DNA of 20,300 nt from CAZHFA01 sp964534945 (GTDB lineage Bacteria; Bdellovibrionota_C; UBA2361; CAKMMH01), in contig CAZHSB010000029.1 of the NCBI GenBank assembly GCA_964534945.1, positions 1-20,300 on the forward strand. The letters are read 5' to 3'. The notes under the pieces were generated by a model, which was not told the DNA's origin, did no database searches, and was given only the letters and a program-made list of their open reading frames with translations. A program made the position numbers and the translations under genes. Position 1 is the stretch's first letter. Every line of letters starts with the position of its first letter. Of this stretch, positions 7,378-16,395 are shown piece by piece.

Positions 7378-9369
7378 TTAATCTTTAGGATTAAAATCAA
7401 GTAACAATTCATAGACATCATCATAAAGAATGTTTGCTTGCGCAAAAAGAGCTGTGGAGGCATCTTGCGTGATTTTTTTCCTCAATAAATTTGTTGTCGA
7501 TTCCGCTATATCTACATCCATAATTGCACTTTCTGCAGATAAGTATCCGTCTCTTGACGACTCCATTACGCTTACTGCAACTTCAAGCCTACTTTCAATA
7601 GCACCGATTGAACCACTAGCGACAGATAATCCATCTAAAACCTCAGATAATTTATCATTTGAATATATTGCTCTTGATTGAGTTTCGACGCTTAAATTCG
7701 CAGTTCCTGATAAATAAGAAGATGCAGTGCTATCATTTGAATTTGCAGTCACAGCATCAGCTAGCCCATCATTATTTAAATCCCCAACCGCTACAGACAT
7801 TGGACCATCTCCTGAGCTATAACTCTTCCTTGCTTCAAATGTTCCATCTCCATTTCCAAAAAATATCGATATCTCATCATCTTTTCCTGCAGTAGAAACT
7901 ATATCTAATGATCCGTCACCATTTACGTCTCCTAGTCCTACTGATGTTACTGTATTTCCGCCCTCATATGTCCCAATTTTTGTAAATGAGCCATCACCTG
8001 CACCTTGATAAACAGTAACATTATTACCTGTAGCAACAACCATATCTAAAATTGAATCACCATCTAAATCTCCCGTTGTCACATCATACACTGCATCATC
8101 TTCTCTATATGTTACAGCAGTCGATAATGTTGAAGTCCCATTTGACATTAAGACAGATACACTTTTCGCACTTCTATTAACCGTAATAACATCATCATTG
8201 CCATCATCATTAAGATCTGCGACTTCCATATCAAATGCAGTACTTTCGATAACTGTTCCTGTAAGATTTTCTGTAAATTTCCCTTCACCATCACCAAGAT
8301 TTACATAAACACGATACCCAGACGTTCCAACCTTTCTGCCTGTTGATATTACATCAACATTTCCGTCACCATTTATATCACCCGTTCCTATTGCAGAAAG
8401 AACCGATAAATTAGGATCAAATGTTGTCGCATTATTAAAAGTTCCATCACCATTTCCAGTAAGTGTATATACTTGATCATCTTGAGCCGTTTGAACAACA
8501 AGATCAAGCTTATCATCATTATCAATATCTGCTATTGATATACTGTTTGGCCTAGAAGCAGCGCCTAATTCATAAAGTACCGCGTCTTGAAAAGTTCCAT
8601 CTCCATTTCCAAGTGAAACAGAAACAGTATTAGAATAACCCTCCTCGGTAAAGCATTGCTCAGCAGTTCCATAGTCAGTGGTAACCATATCTAAAAATCC
8701 ATCACCATTAAGATCTGCCAAAGCAATTTGCATGGGATAACCATCATCTTGAGCAACCGTATAAGAATTTTTATTTCCAAGGTCAAAACCGTAATCTTCC
8801 CCACCATTTTTTTCTAAATCTGTAAAAGCATTTTTTAGTATAACGCTTATAGTCTCATCTCCTGCTTGTAATGATAAGTTATCAAGTCCTCCACTTAATA
8901 AGTCAATTTCATTAAAATCTGTAGTTTTAAAAATTCTTTCATATTCTTCACCAAGTGCTCTAAATTCTGTATTAAGCACTTCACGCTGTTTGTCAGTACA
9001 TGTTCCATTTGAAGCTATTCCAGCCAATTCTTGTCTTTTTTGCGTAATATCAATTAAAGCACTTATGGCTTTATTTGCCATTGATACCGCAGAAATTCCA
9101 TCATTAACATTTTTTATACCTTGGTTTATCGTTTTTGATTTTGCATTTAAACTCAACGCTATTGATAAACCTTCAGAATCATCGGAAGCTTTATTAATCC
9201 TTTTACCAGAAGATAACTGTCCATAAATATCAGAAAGTTCTGAAGTCGTTCGATTCATATCACGAATCGTCGAAGAAACAAGGGTAGCCGATCCATATAA
9301 ATTAGTTTTGCTTTTTCTCCCTAATTTTGACATTGAAGCAAGTGTGTTAATCCTTAACGATACTGTCAT
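7378..9369 (-). CDS. Flagellin with inserted seven-repeat FG-GAP/VCBS beta-propeller
   Basis: A 663-residue flagellar filament protein. The N-terminal flagellin helices occupy about 1-180, with LSSGKRINKASDDSEGLSIA at 52-71. The conserved C-terminal helices occupy about 560-663, with SRLEVAVSVMESSRDGYLSA and DVDIAESTTNL ending in an AQANILYDDVYELL-type tail. Between them, instead of an ordinary variable domain, lie seven repeats of 47-62 residues. Each carries a DxNxDGxxD-type calcium loop, starting at Asp219, 281, 331, 385, 434, 481 and 530, and most also have a GNGDGTF strand. Seven such repeats predict one complete seven-bladed, integrin-alpha-like propeller. The protein is exported by the flagellar type III system and has no signal peptide. 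The ribosome binding site before ATG 9369 is weak. A sigma-28-like promoter lies upstream. Flagellin identity is strong; the propeller's ligand is unknown. Confidence 0.93.
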   Translation of the reverse strand: MTVSLRINTLASMSKLGRKSKTNLYGSATLVSSTIRDMNRTTSELSDIYGQLSSGKRINKASDDSEGLSIALSLNAKSKTINQGIKNVNDGISAVSMANKAISALIDITQKRQELAGIASNGTCTDKQREVLNTEFRALGEEYERIFKTTDFNEIDLLSGGLDNLSLQAGDETISVILKNAFTDLEKNGGEDYGFDLGNKNSYTVAQDDGYPMQIALADLNGDGFLDMVTTDYGTAEQCFTEEGYSNTVSVSLGNGDGTFQDAVLYELGAASRPNSISIADIDNDDKLDLVVQTAQDDQVYTLTGNGDGTFNNATTFDPNLSVLSAIGTGDINGDGNVDVISTGRKVGTSGYRVYVNLGDGEGKFTENLTGTVIESTAFDMEVADLNDDGNDDVITVNRSAKSVSVLMSNGTSTLSTAVTYREDDAVYDVTTGDLDGDSILDMVVATGNNVTVYQGAGDGSFTKIGTYEGGNTVTSVGLGDVNGDGSLDIVSTAGKDDEISIFFGNGDGTFEARKSYSSGDGPMSVAVGDLNNDGLADAVTANSNDSTASSYLSGTANLSVETQSRAIYSNDKLSEVLDGLSVASGSIGAIESRLEVAVSVMESSRDGYLSAESAIMDVDIAESTTNLLRKKITQDASTALFAQANILYDDVYELLLDFNPKD

Positions 9370-9435
9370 ATAACTTTATCCAAAATTACATTAGATTTTT
9401 TTATAAAATCAAGGAACCTAAACCTCTTAAAGATT

Positions 9436-9462
9436 TTGTCGGATAATTTTCTTTAAGCTTTA
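9436..9462 (-). promoter_or_regulatory. Sigma-28 (FliA)-type flagellar promoter
   Basis: Reading the minus strand, TAAA (9462-9459) is followed after exactly 15 bases by TCCGACAA (9443-9436). The enterobacterial flagellar consensus is TAAA-N15-GCCGATAA, so six of eight -10 positions and all four -35 positions match. It lies about 65 bp before the flagellin start codon, giving the flagellin its own late-flagellar control apart from the upstream dtd/glycosyltransferase genes. Confidence 0.7.
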
Positions 9463-9550
9463 TGAATTGAAGCTATTTTAAGGTTATTAAATGAATACAG
9501 GCCATTAACTACTATTAAATTTTAATCTATTAAAAAATTACTTAACAAAA

Positions 9551-9994
9551 CTAAACATCTAGCAAAATTGAGACAGGGCCATCGTTTTCAACATAAACAT
9601 TCATATGAGCGCCAAAAACTCCCTTTGCAACTTTTAAAATTCCACTTTCTTTCTCAAACATTTTAACAAAAATATCAAACATTTTTGTTGCTTCTTTAGG
9701 ATCCATCGCAGAAAAAAATTCGGGACGTCTTCCATGAGACGCATCTGCAAATAACGTAAATTGCGGTATCAGTAAAACACTCTGATTTTTATCTAATACA
9801 GAATAATCAAATCGTCCGTCATTATTTGAAAAAATTCTAAAATTAATAAGCTTATTTTCCATTTTTTCAAGATTCTTTATTGTATCATCTTTTGAAAAGC
9901 CAACAAATAAAGTTAAACCACAATCTATACTACCAACAATTTTATTATCTACACTAACATACGATTTTAAAGATCTTTGAACTAAAACTTTCAT
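9551..9994 (-). CDS. dtd: D-aminoacyl-tRNA deacylase
   Basis: A 147-residue cytoplasmic homodimeric enzyme that hydrolyses D-amino acids (and mischarged glycine) from tRNA, protecting translation. It begins with MKVLVQRSLKSYVSVDNK, typical of the family. It carries the active-site segment PQFTLFAD (77-84), where most family members I know have SQFTL, and the C-terminal Gly-Pro motif NDGPVS (137-142), equivalent to NDGPVT. Length equals that of the E. coli enzyme. It lies 31 bp after the glycosyltransferase gene on the same strand and probably shares its transcript. The Ser-to-Pro change at position 77 is notable, but the neighbouring Gln-Phe-Thr is kept, so activity is likely. Confidence 0.92.
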   Translation of the reverse strand: MKVLVQRSLKSYVSVDNKIVGSIDCGLTLFVGFSKDDTIKNLEKMENKLINFRIFSNNDGRFDYSVLDKNQSVLLIPQFTLFADASHGRRPEFFSAMDPKEATKMFDIFVKMFEKESGILKVAKGVFGAHMNVYVENDGPVSILLDV

Positions 9995-10025
9995 AAATAG
10001 ATTTATATCATAAAAGAAAAATAAT

Positions 10026-11192
10026 TTATATGTTGTTTTTCTTATCCAACACTTCTTTTATCATTTCATAATACGAATGTGCACGATTAGTCATATTGTA
10101 TTCTCTAAGACATCTTGATCTTCCTGCGTTTGCAATACGTTCTAATTTTTTTGGGTTCTTAAGATAATATAAAATCTTTTTTATTGCATCTTCTGTAGTA
10201 TCATATGTAACGATCTCTCTTTCAGGTTCAAAAAAACGAATAATATTTTTTAAACTATTTGTAATAAGCAAAGATCCTCCAGCTGTAGTTTCAAACATGC
10301 GCATATTAATCGTATCTTCTCCTGCTAAATCAATTTGCCTTACACCTTGCTTATCAACAAGACCTATACCTCCTCGACTATCAACAATAATTTTTCCTTT
10401 AGCTAAAGTTTTATGCATATCTAGCCCAAAAACTGCGGGTCTTAAAAACGGCTCTAAAACTTTCGGTAATGTTTTTAATCTTGGATCACACGACAAATAA
10501 AGCTCTAAAGAAAATCCATAAGTATTTGCTGCCTCGGCTAATGACGTTAAAAATTCTAATCTTTTTTGATGTTGAAATGGATTTATACCACCTGCGAAAA
10601 CCACATCTACAGTTTTCGGAATATCTTTTATCTGATCTACAATCCATTCTGGAATACCCGATGGGAAAATTACTCCTTGGGTTGCGCCAACTGTTTCTGC
10701 AAAATCTAGCAACTTTGGAAGCCCTGACATTAAAATATCATAACCTGTCCAATCTGTTCCAATAGGGATGTCAGCACCTCTCCAACCAACAATTACTTTC
10801 GGCCTATAATCTAAAAGCCTTAAAAATCTTCCGTCAAAATCTATCGTATTTCCAATATGCAAAACATCTGGCTTAATATGTTCTATCATCATTTTTACGA
10901 TAGCTTTTTCCCAACCAATACTACTTAATGCAGGAAATTCCAAACCCTCCTCCCTACACCATGCCATTGAAAGTGGCAAACTATTATAAACAAGGAACTT
11001 TGAATCTACTTTTTCTTTATCAAGATATGGCGTGAAAAGGTGTATCGCGCTAAATCCATCTTTTAATAACATAGACGCCTGTTCTTCACTAGAAGCGTTA
11101 ATTAAATTCTGATTTCTTGCATAAAAATCTTCTAAGTATCTCACATAAAATTCACAAATGTTTAAAACTTTTGTTTTTTTATTTTCCATCAT
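10026..11192 (-). CDS. Glycosyltransferase, CgeB/DUF3880-like (GT-B fold)
   Basis: A 388-residue cytoplasmic protein without membrane segments. The C-terminal half has the CgeB-type glycosyltransferase pattern: NMRMFETTAGGSLLIT (about 297-312), then LKNIIRFFEPEREIVTY and a helix with NAGRSRCLREYNMTNRA near the end. The N-terminal half resembles a nucleotide-sugar-transferase Rossmann domain (IKPDVLHIGN, about 109-118). Sugar donor and acceptor cannot be told. Its ATG overlaps the stop codon of the upstream glycosyltransferase by 4 bp, suggesting translational coupling, and dtd follows. Proteins of this kind are often found in flagellin-glycosylation or surface-polysaccharide clusters. The flagellin gene about 650 bp downstream makes flagellin one possible acceptor (inference). 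Confidence 0.8.
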   Translation of the reverse strand: MMENKKTKVLNICEFYVRYLEDFYARNQNLINASSEEQASMLLKDGFSAIHLFTPYLDKEKVDSKFLVYNSLPLSMAWCREEGLEFPALSSIGWEKAIVKMMIEHIKPDVLHIGNTIDFDGRFLRLLDYRPKVIVGWRGADIPIGTDWTGYDILMSGLPKLLDFAETVGATQGVIFPSGIPEWIVDQIKDIPKTVDVVFAGGINPFQHQKRLEFLTSLAEAANTYGFSLELYLSCDPRLKTLPKVLEPFLRPAVFGLDMHKTLAKGKIIVDSRGGIGLVDKQGVRQIDLAGEDTINMRMFETTAGGSLLITNSLKNIIRFFEPEREIVTYDTTEDAIKKILYYLKNPKKLERIANAGRSRCLREYNMTNRAHSYYEMIKEVLDKKNNI

Positions 11193-12982
11193 AAAAGTAA
11201 TTCTAGCCCCTTTGATTCATTATTCTTTAAATTTTTATATAAAAAACTATCTCCTTTTTCCTCTAAAAGACTTAAATATAATTCTTCATATTTTTTTGCT
11301 TGCTTTATTTCATCATAATTTTCTACTGCAAAATTTCTACAATTTTCTCTAATTTTAAAATTATCCTTATTCTCGTTTAACCAAAAAACGCCATCTTCTA
11401 ATTCATTAATGTTTTTTGCTTCGCACAAAAATCCATTTTCTTTATGAATGATCATTTCAGGAATTCCACCTGAATTAAAGGCAACTACAGGCGTTCCAAC
11501 ACAATGTGCTTCACAAATAACATTTGGTAAATTATCTTCTAATGATGGAACCAAAACCCCATCTGCCATATTGTAAATTGCCACAATTGTTTTTTCATCA
11601 AATACATGCCCAAAAGGAATCGATCTTATCCCGCTCTGTAAAAATTCTAGAGGAACATTATCTCCTAAAAGCAAACAAACTATTTTCTTACCGATATCTT
11701 TATTTTTTAAACTATAAATAAGATCCAATAAATATTTTCCACCTTTTCTTCCATTGTTTAAATCAACGGCAGAAAAAAGTAATGCAAGCTCATCATCTTT
11801 TATTCCTATAGAATGTCTTAAAGCCATTCTATCTAATGGCTTAAAAATATTTAAAGGTTGGGAACATCGTATAACATGAATAGGAACATCTTTTAATAAA
11901 CTACTTTTCCTAGCTTCTTTAGCTAGCCAATTACTTGGTGTCACTATATGCAAATTTAATTTATTATAAGCTATCCGCTTTAATGTATATGTTATTTTAG
12001 AAATATCTTCTCTTTCATTTGAGTGAAGTTGATGACACATACCACATGACTTTTCAAAATTTCTACATCCATTTGTATAATGGCAGCCTCCTGTAAAACA
12101 ATTCGTATCATGCAAAGTCCAAACTATCGGTTTATTTTTTATAACATCAATATCAGAAAAATCTATAAGCTCAGCTATCCATTCAAAATTTATAATATCG
12201 TAATCTTCTATTAAAGGAATATCTTTAAAAGAAACTGCGCCATCAAAAAGAGAAAATGATTCTCCTTTTAGAATATTAAGATTTAAGGTTTCTTTTTTTA
12301 ATTTATTTCTTTCGGAACAATTTTTTAATTTTTCTAAAATTAAATCATTTCCACCTGCACTAATTATTTTATCTCCTTTAGATGGAAGAAGATGAGCCGA
12401 AAGCCTAGGGTGTTTTTGAAGTCCCAAATAACATTCGGATAAAATCCCAATTTTTTTTAATGCATCATTTTGCCTAAGTGCCGCTATTGCAGCACCACCA
12501 AAATCATAAGTATTAAACATCAAAACTTTTAAAGATTCTTTTGGAGGATTTTCTTTAGGACGATTACATTCTAAATAAAAGGCGCCTTCTCCTAATGTGA
12601 TTTCATCTTCAAAAAAATGACAATATTTATTTAAAATTTCATTACTTGATTTTTTCGCAATTTCAATTTTAAAATCTATAAAATTATTTTTTGATAACAA
12701 ATCTTGAATTTTATTTTTATTTAATAGCGCAAACCTTATTGTGCCATTTGGCATTAAGACTCTAAAACATTCTTGAATAAAATATTCTAATCTTTCATTT
12801 GAAACTAACTTCTCATCATAGTGACAATAAATAACTTCAAAAGTTTTGTCACTAAAAGGAATTCCTAAATTAAAATTATAAGTATAGACATCATTGCCAA
12901 AAGATTTAACTGCCATGTTGATCCAACTAGGATCATACATGGCGCATTCACCAAGATATAATTTTTTCCCTTGAGCTAGCAT
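11189..12982 (-). CDS. Fusion: degenerate methyltransferase-like domain + GT4 glycosyltransferase
   Basis: About 597 residues. Residues 1-150 look like a class I methyltransferase (type 11): YLGE at the start, IPFSDKTFEVIYC (43-55) and CFRVLMPNGTIRFAL (74-88). The glycine-rich SAM loop is reduced to LGEC, so methylation is doubtful. From about residue 150 a GT4 glycosyltransferase follows: KVLMFNTYDFGGAAIA, the WcaC-like WTLHDTNCFTGGCHY (about 288-302) with clustered cysteines up to about 318, and the donor-site stretch PSLEDNLPNVICEAHCVGTP with GGIPEM. ATG 12982 is preferred over GTG 12988 because AGGTGA lies just before it; residue numbers differ by two between the two starts. It overlaps the next gene by 4 bp. 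The likely role is sugar transfer to a surface glycan or protein. Confidence 0.8.
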   Translation of the reverse strand: MLAQGKKLYLGECAMYDPSWINMAVKSFGNDVYTYNFNLGIPFSDKTFEVIYCHYDEKLVSNERLEYFIQECFRVLMPNGTIRFALLNKNKIQDLLSKNNFIDFKIEIAKKSSNEILNKYCHFFEDEITLGEGAFYLECNRPKENPPKESLKVLMFNTYDFGGAAIAALRQNDALKKIGILSECYLGLQKHPRLSAHLLPSKGDKIISAGGNDLILEKLKNCSERNKLKKETLNLNILKGESFSLFDGAVSFKDIPLIEDYDIINFEWIAELIDFSDIDVIKNKPIVWTLHDTNCFTGGCHYTNGCRNFEKSCGMCHQLHSNEREDISKITYTLKRIAYNKLNLHIVTPSNWLAKEARKSSLLKDVPIHVIRCSQPLNIFKPLDRMALRHSIGIKDDELALLFSAVDLNNGRKGGKYLLDLIYSLKNKDIGKKIVCLLLGDNVPLEFLQSGIRSIPFGHVFDEKTIVAIYNMADGVLVPSLEDNLPNVICEAHCVGTPVVAFNSGGIPEMIIHKENGFLCEAKNINELEDGVFWLNENKDNFKIRENCRNFAVENYDEIKQAKKYEELYLSLLEEKGDSFLYKNLKNNESKGLELLL

Positions 12983-13113
12983 TTTCACCTACTTAACTTA
13001 TTAATAATCCTTAATAAATAGATGAATTTTTAAGTACATTAGTTGCGATTATTTTTTAATTTATTTTAAAAGATACACAAATAAAATCCATTAGTTACAA
13101 GACTGAACTCTTA

Positions 13114-14250
13114 TTACTTAAGATTTATCTTTTCTTTTAACTTTACAATCCTTTCATAAGATTGATTTATCCTTTCCTTTGGAATATCCCCATCTTTGAC
13201 TGCATCTTTAATTACACTTTTTATATATTCTACAAAACTTTTGTAATCTTGATTTGGAGAAATATTTTTAGAAAAAATTAATATGTCAACACCTGCATTT
13301 ATCGCTAAAATTACTGCTTGCTTAAAACTATACTTATTTGTTATTGCTCCCATAAAAAGATCATCTGAAATAACAACTCCATTAAAATTTAATTTTTTTC
13401 TTAAGATACCATCAATGATTGTTTTTGATAATGTAGCAGGATATTTTTGATCTAATTTTTTATTAAAAATATGCGCTGTCATAACTGCATCAACCATATT
13501 ATTTTTTATTAAAAATTCAAACGGTTCTAATTCTTTTTCTTGCCAAGTATTTGTAACGTTCGTAGTGCTTTGATGTGGGTCTGCAAAAATACTTCCATAA
13601 CCTGGGAAATGTTTTATTGCAGTCATTATATGATTTTTCCTATGCTCTCTTATAAAAATTTTTGCATATTTAGAAACAATTTTAGGATCGTTTGAAAAAC
13701 ACCTTTTCTTCCCATGTATTGCAGGAGAATTTCCTCCTATATCTAAATCAACAACAGGAGCTAAATTAAAATTTATTCCAACATAATTTAACTTTCTTAT
13801 TGTCCTGTTGGCCCAGTGCTTTATCTTGTGCCCGTTATTAAAGGCCGCAACTTCTTTAGCAGTTTTTGTGTCCCTAAATCCATATTTACTGTTTAGTCTT
13901 GAAACAATTCCCCCCTCTTCATCAATAGCAATAAATATATTCTTATTTATTTTTTTTATGTCAGTACAAAGTTTTTTTATTTGTTCTTTTGTCCTTACTC
14001 TCTGAATAGAAGCCATTGATTGATCTGTATATAATAAGATAGCGCCAACATGTTCATCTTTTATATCATTATATATAACACTTTCTTCATTTATTTTAGT
14101 TCCACTAAAACCAATCATGATCATTTGAGCTATTTTATAATCTAACGTTTTAAACGAGAAAAGATCACATGCTGTAATACATAACAAAAATAAAAATAAA
14201 TAAAAAAATATATAAAAAATCCTTTTTTTCACTAAAAAATTTTTAAGCAT
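13114..14250 (-). CDS. nagZ: Beta-N-acetylhexosaminidase (GH3, NagZ-like), predicted lipoprotein
   Basis: About 378 residues from ATG 14250. This start is chosen because it gives a signal peptide ending in the lipobox ITAC (Cys28) and clears the ligA stop codon. An in-frame ATG at 14298 would add 16 residues and overlap ligA. The GH3 catalytic domain shows GAILLY, AIDEEGG (about 108-114), KHFPGYG (213-219), the FADPH loop with the Asp-His acid/base dyad (222-226) and VVISDDLFMGAI (293-304) with the nucleophilic aspartate. The family removes GlcNAc from muropeptides in peptidoglycan recycling. Enterobacterial NagZ is cytosolic, whereas this one should be membrane-anchored outside the cytoplasm, like Bacillus NagZ. 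Aspartate follows the cysteine, which in E. coli favours inner-membrane retention. Confidence 0.9.
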   Translation of the reverse strand: MLKNFLVKKRIFYIFFYLFLFLLCITACDLFSFKTLDYKIAQMIMIGFSGTKINEESVIYNDIKDEHVGAILLYTDQSMASIQRVRTKEQIKKLCTDIKKINKNIFIAIDEEGGIVSRLNSKYGFRDTKTAKEVAAFNNGHKIKHWANRTIRKLNYVGINFNLAPVVDLDIGGNSPAIHGKKRCFSNDPKIVSKYAKIFIREHRKNHIMTAIKHFPGYGSIFADPHQSTTNVTNTWQEKELEPFEFLIKNNMVDAVMTAHIFNKKLDQKYPATLSKTIIDGILRKKLNFNGVVISDDLFMGAITNKYSFKQAVILAINAGVDILIFSKNISPNQDYKSFVEYIKSVIKDAVKDGDIPKERINQSYERIVKLKEKINLK

Positions 14251-14260
14251 TCTCTCTCTT

Positions 14261-16282
14261 TCAAACCTCACCACATAATTTAAAAAAATCTTCTTCATTT
14301 ATAATTTTTACATTAAGATCCTTTGCTTTTTGAAATTTTGATCCCGCTTTTTCGCCCGCTAAAAGATAATCTGTCTTTGAGCTTATTGAAGAAGAAACTT
14401 TCCCTCCTAAACTCTCAATTTTTTCTTTTGCTTCATCTCTTCCCATAGATGGAAGTGTTCCCGTTATAACAAATGTTAGTCCATCAAACAACAAATTTTC
14501 TTGCTCTTGTTTTACAATAAAATTAATATTTTTATTCAATAATTTTTTAATCGTTTCCCTTTCAGCTAAATCATCTAAAAAAGAAATAATACATCTTGCA
14601 GTTTCATCTCCAATATCTTTTATTCCAACTAGACAACTTTCATCTGTAATATTTAAAATATTCTCTATTGTTTTAAATTTTTGAGCTAGGAGTTTCGCAG
14701 TTTTTTCTCCGACCTGCCTTATTCCTAAAGCAAAAATAAATTTTTCTAACAAAACATTTTTACTGTTTCCTATTGCGTTTATTAAATTATCAGCAGATTT
14801 TTCTCCCATACGAGGAAGATTTAAAAGGTCGTCTTTTTTAATATCATAAATGGAAGAAATATCATCGATAAGATTATTATTAAGTAACGTCTCTACCATT
14901 TTTTCCCCTAGTCCATCTATATCCATTGCATCTTTGCTCGCAAAATGAGCAATTCTTTCTTGAATCTTAGAAGGGCAGTGTTTATTTGGGCATCTATAAA
15001 TTGCCTCTTGCTCTTTCTTAATTAGTTTTGTTCCACAATCTGGGCACGTCGTAGGAAAAACAAAATCTTTTTCACTTCCATCTCTTAATGACATTACGCT
15101 TGAAACAACAGCAGGAATTACATCTCCTTGCCTTCTAACGATAACCGTATCTCCAATTTTTAATCCTTTTCTTCTTACATCTTCTTCATTATGAAGCGTA
15201 GCTCTTGAAACGACGACTCCCCCCACTTTTACAGGATTTAATACAGCAACAGGAGTTATAGCTCCTGTTCTTCCAACTTGAAAAATAATATCTAATAATT
15301 TTGTATTTTCTTCAATCGGCGGAAACTTTGCTGCAATTGCGAAGCGAGGTGATTTCTGTTTTATACCTAAAACATTTTGTAAATTAATATCATTTAATTT
15401 AAAAACAACTCCATCAATATCAAAATCTAAAGTCGGTCTAGTTTGTTCTGCTTCCTTAAATGCACTTACTAAAGCTTCTGGAGAATTCAAAATATAAAAA
15501 AGATTAGAAATTCTAAATCCCGCCTCTTTCACGCATTGCATTAACTCATAATGAGTAGAAGCTATATTTACTCCATCTTCTAAGCAAAGCCCATACGCCA
15601 TAAAAACTAATGGTCTTTTTGCAGTAATTGTAGGATCTAAAACCCTTAATGTTCCCGCCGCAGCATTTCTTGGATTTGCAAAAGGATTTTCTCCATTTTT
15701 TATTCTTTCTTCATTTAAAGATAAAAATTCTTCTTTAAAGAAAATTACTTCTCCTCTAATTTCAACTTTTTCTAATGTACCTAATCTTCCCCGTAACTTT
15801 AATGGAATTGATTTTATTGTTTTTGCATTTAATGTGACATCTTCCCCAATTCGGCCATCTCCCCTTGTCCCCGCACGTTTTAAAATTCCATTTTCATAAT
15901 AAATACTAAGCGCAAGACCATCAAATTTATATTCTGCTGTAAAATTTAATTCTTCTTTATCGAAATTACTTTCTTTTTTTAAGAATCTAAGTGTCCTCCA
16001 ATAAAATTCTCTAAGTTCTCCCTCCTCCATCGCATTGTCTAAAGAAAGCATCGGCGTTCTATGCTCTATTTGCTTTAATTCTTTTTTTATTTTTCCAGCG
16101 CCAACTCTCTGTGTAGGAGAATCTTCTCGTATATAAAAATTTTTATTTTCAAGATTTTGTAACTCTCTATAAAGAAGATCATATTGCCTATCACTAATTA
16201 TTGGTTCATCTAAAACATAATATCTATATGAATAATCATTTAATTTTTCAACAAGTTCATCGATTCTTTGTATTTCTAACAT
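14261..16282 (-). CDS. ligA: NAD-dependent DNA ligase
   Basis: A 673-residue replicative ligase sealing nicks between Okazaki fragments with NAD as cofactor. In order: the Ia domain with YYVLDEPIISD (21-31); the adenylation domain with active-site Lys119 in YKFDG, then TRGDGRIGEDVT and NPRNAAAG (203-210); the OB fold with RRQGDVIPAV (383-392); a zinc finger with Cys413, 416, 431 and 436; helix-hairpin-helix repeats (about 440-585) with DGLGEKMV; and a C-terminal BRCT domain (about 590-673) with VITGTLPSMGR. All parts are present and length is standard. It is followed after 10 bp by nagZ. An extended -10 promoter lies just upstream. Confidence 0.97.
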   Translation of the reverse strand: MLEIQRIDELVEKLNDYSYRYYVLDEPIISDRQYDLLYRELQNLENKNFYIREDSPTQRVGAGKIKKELKQIEHRTPMLSLDNAMEEGELREFYWRTLRFLKKESNFDKEELNFTAEYKFDGLALSIYYENGILKRAGTRGDGRIGEDVTLNAKTIKSIPLKLRGRLGTLEKVEIRGEVIFFKEEFLSLNEERIKNGENPFANPRNAAAGTLRVLDPTITAKRPLVFMAYGLCLEDGVNIASTHYELMQCVKEAGFRISNLFYILNSPEALVSAFKEAEQTRPTLDFDIDGVVFKLNDINLQNVLGIKQKSPRFAIAAKFPPIEENTKLLDIIFQVGRTGAITPVAVLNPVKVGGVVVSRATLHNEEDVRRKGLKIGDTVIVRRQGDVIPAVVSSVMSLRDGSEKDFVFPTTCPDCGTKLIKKEQEAIYRCPNKHCPSKIQERIAHFASKDAMDIDGLGEKMVETLLNNNLIDDISSIYDIKKDDLLNLPRMGEKSADNLINAIGNSKNVLLEKFIFALGIRQVGEKTAKLLAQKFKTIENILNITDESCLVGIKDIGDETARCIISFLDDLAERETIKKLLNKNINFIVKQEQENLLFDGLTFVITGTLPSMGRDEAKEKIESLGGKVSSSISSKTDYLLAGEKAGSKFQKAKDLNVKIINEEDFFKLCGEV

Positions 16283-16336
16283 TTGAGGACTTTCTTTTAT
16301 AAATAAAAAACTTAAAAACGTAATTGATTTTAGTAT

Positions 16337-16345
16337 ATTATACCA
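16337..16345 (-). promoter_or_regulatory. Extended -10 promoter of ligA
   Basis: On the minus strand TGGTATAAT (16345-16337) gives a perfect TATAAT with an upstream TG element, 54 bp before the ligA start. No good -35 box is seen, which is common for extended -10 promoters. Confidence 0.5.
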
Positions 16346-16395
16346 ATATTAGCCATAAATCTTTTGATTATTAGTAATAAAAAATAGAATCATTT

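Noticed and set aside
7430..9226. Several plus-strand reading frames of about 80 codons opposite the flagellin gene
   Set aside because: They are antisense shadows of the repetitive flagellin coding sequence with no ribosome binding sites or family similarity.
13114..14298. Longer NagZ start at ATG 14298
   Set aside because: It would overlap ligA and place 16 extra residues before a clean lipoprotein signal; ATG 14250 fits better.
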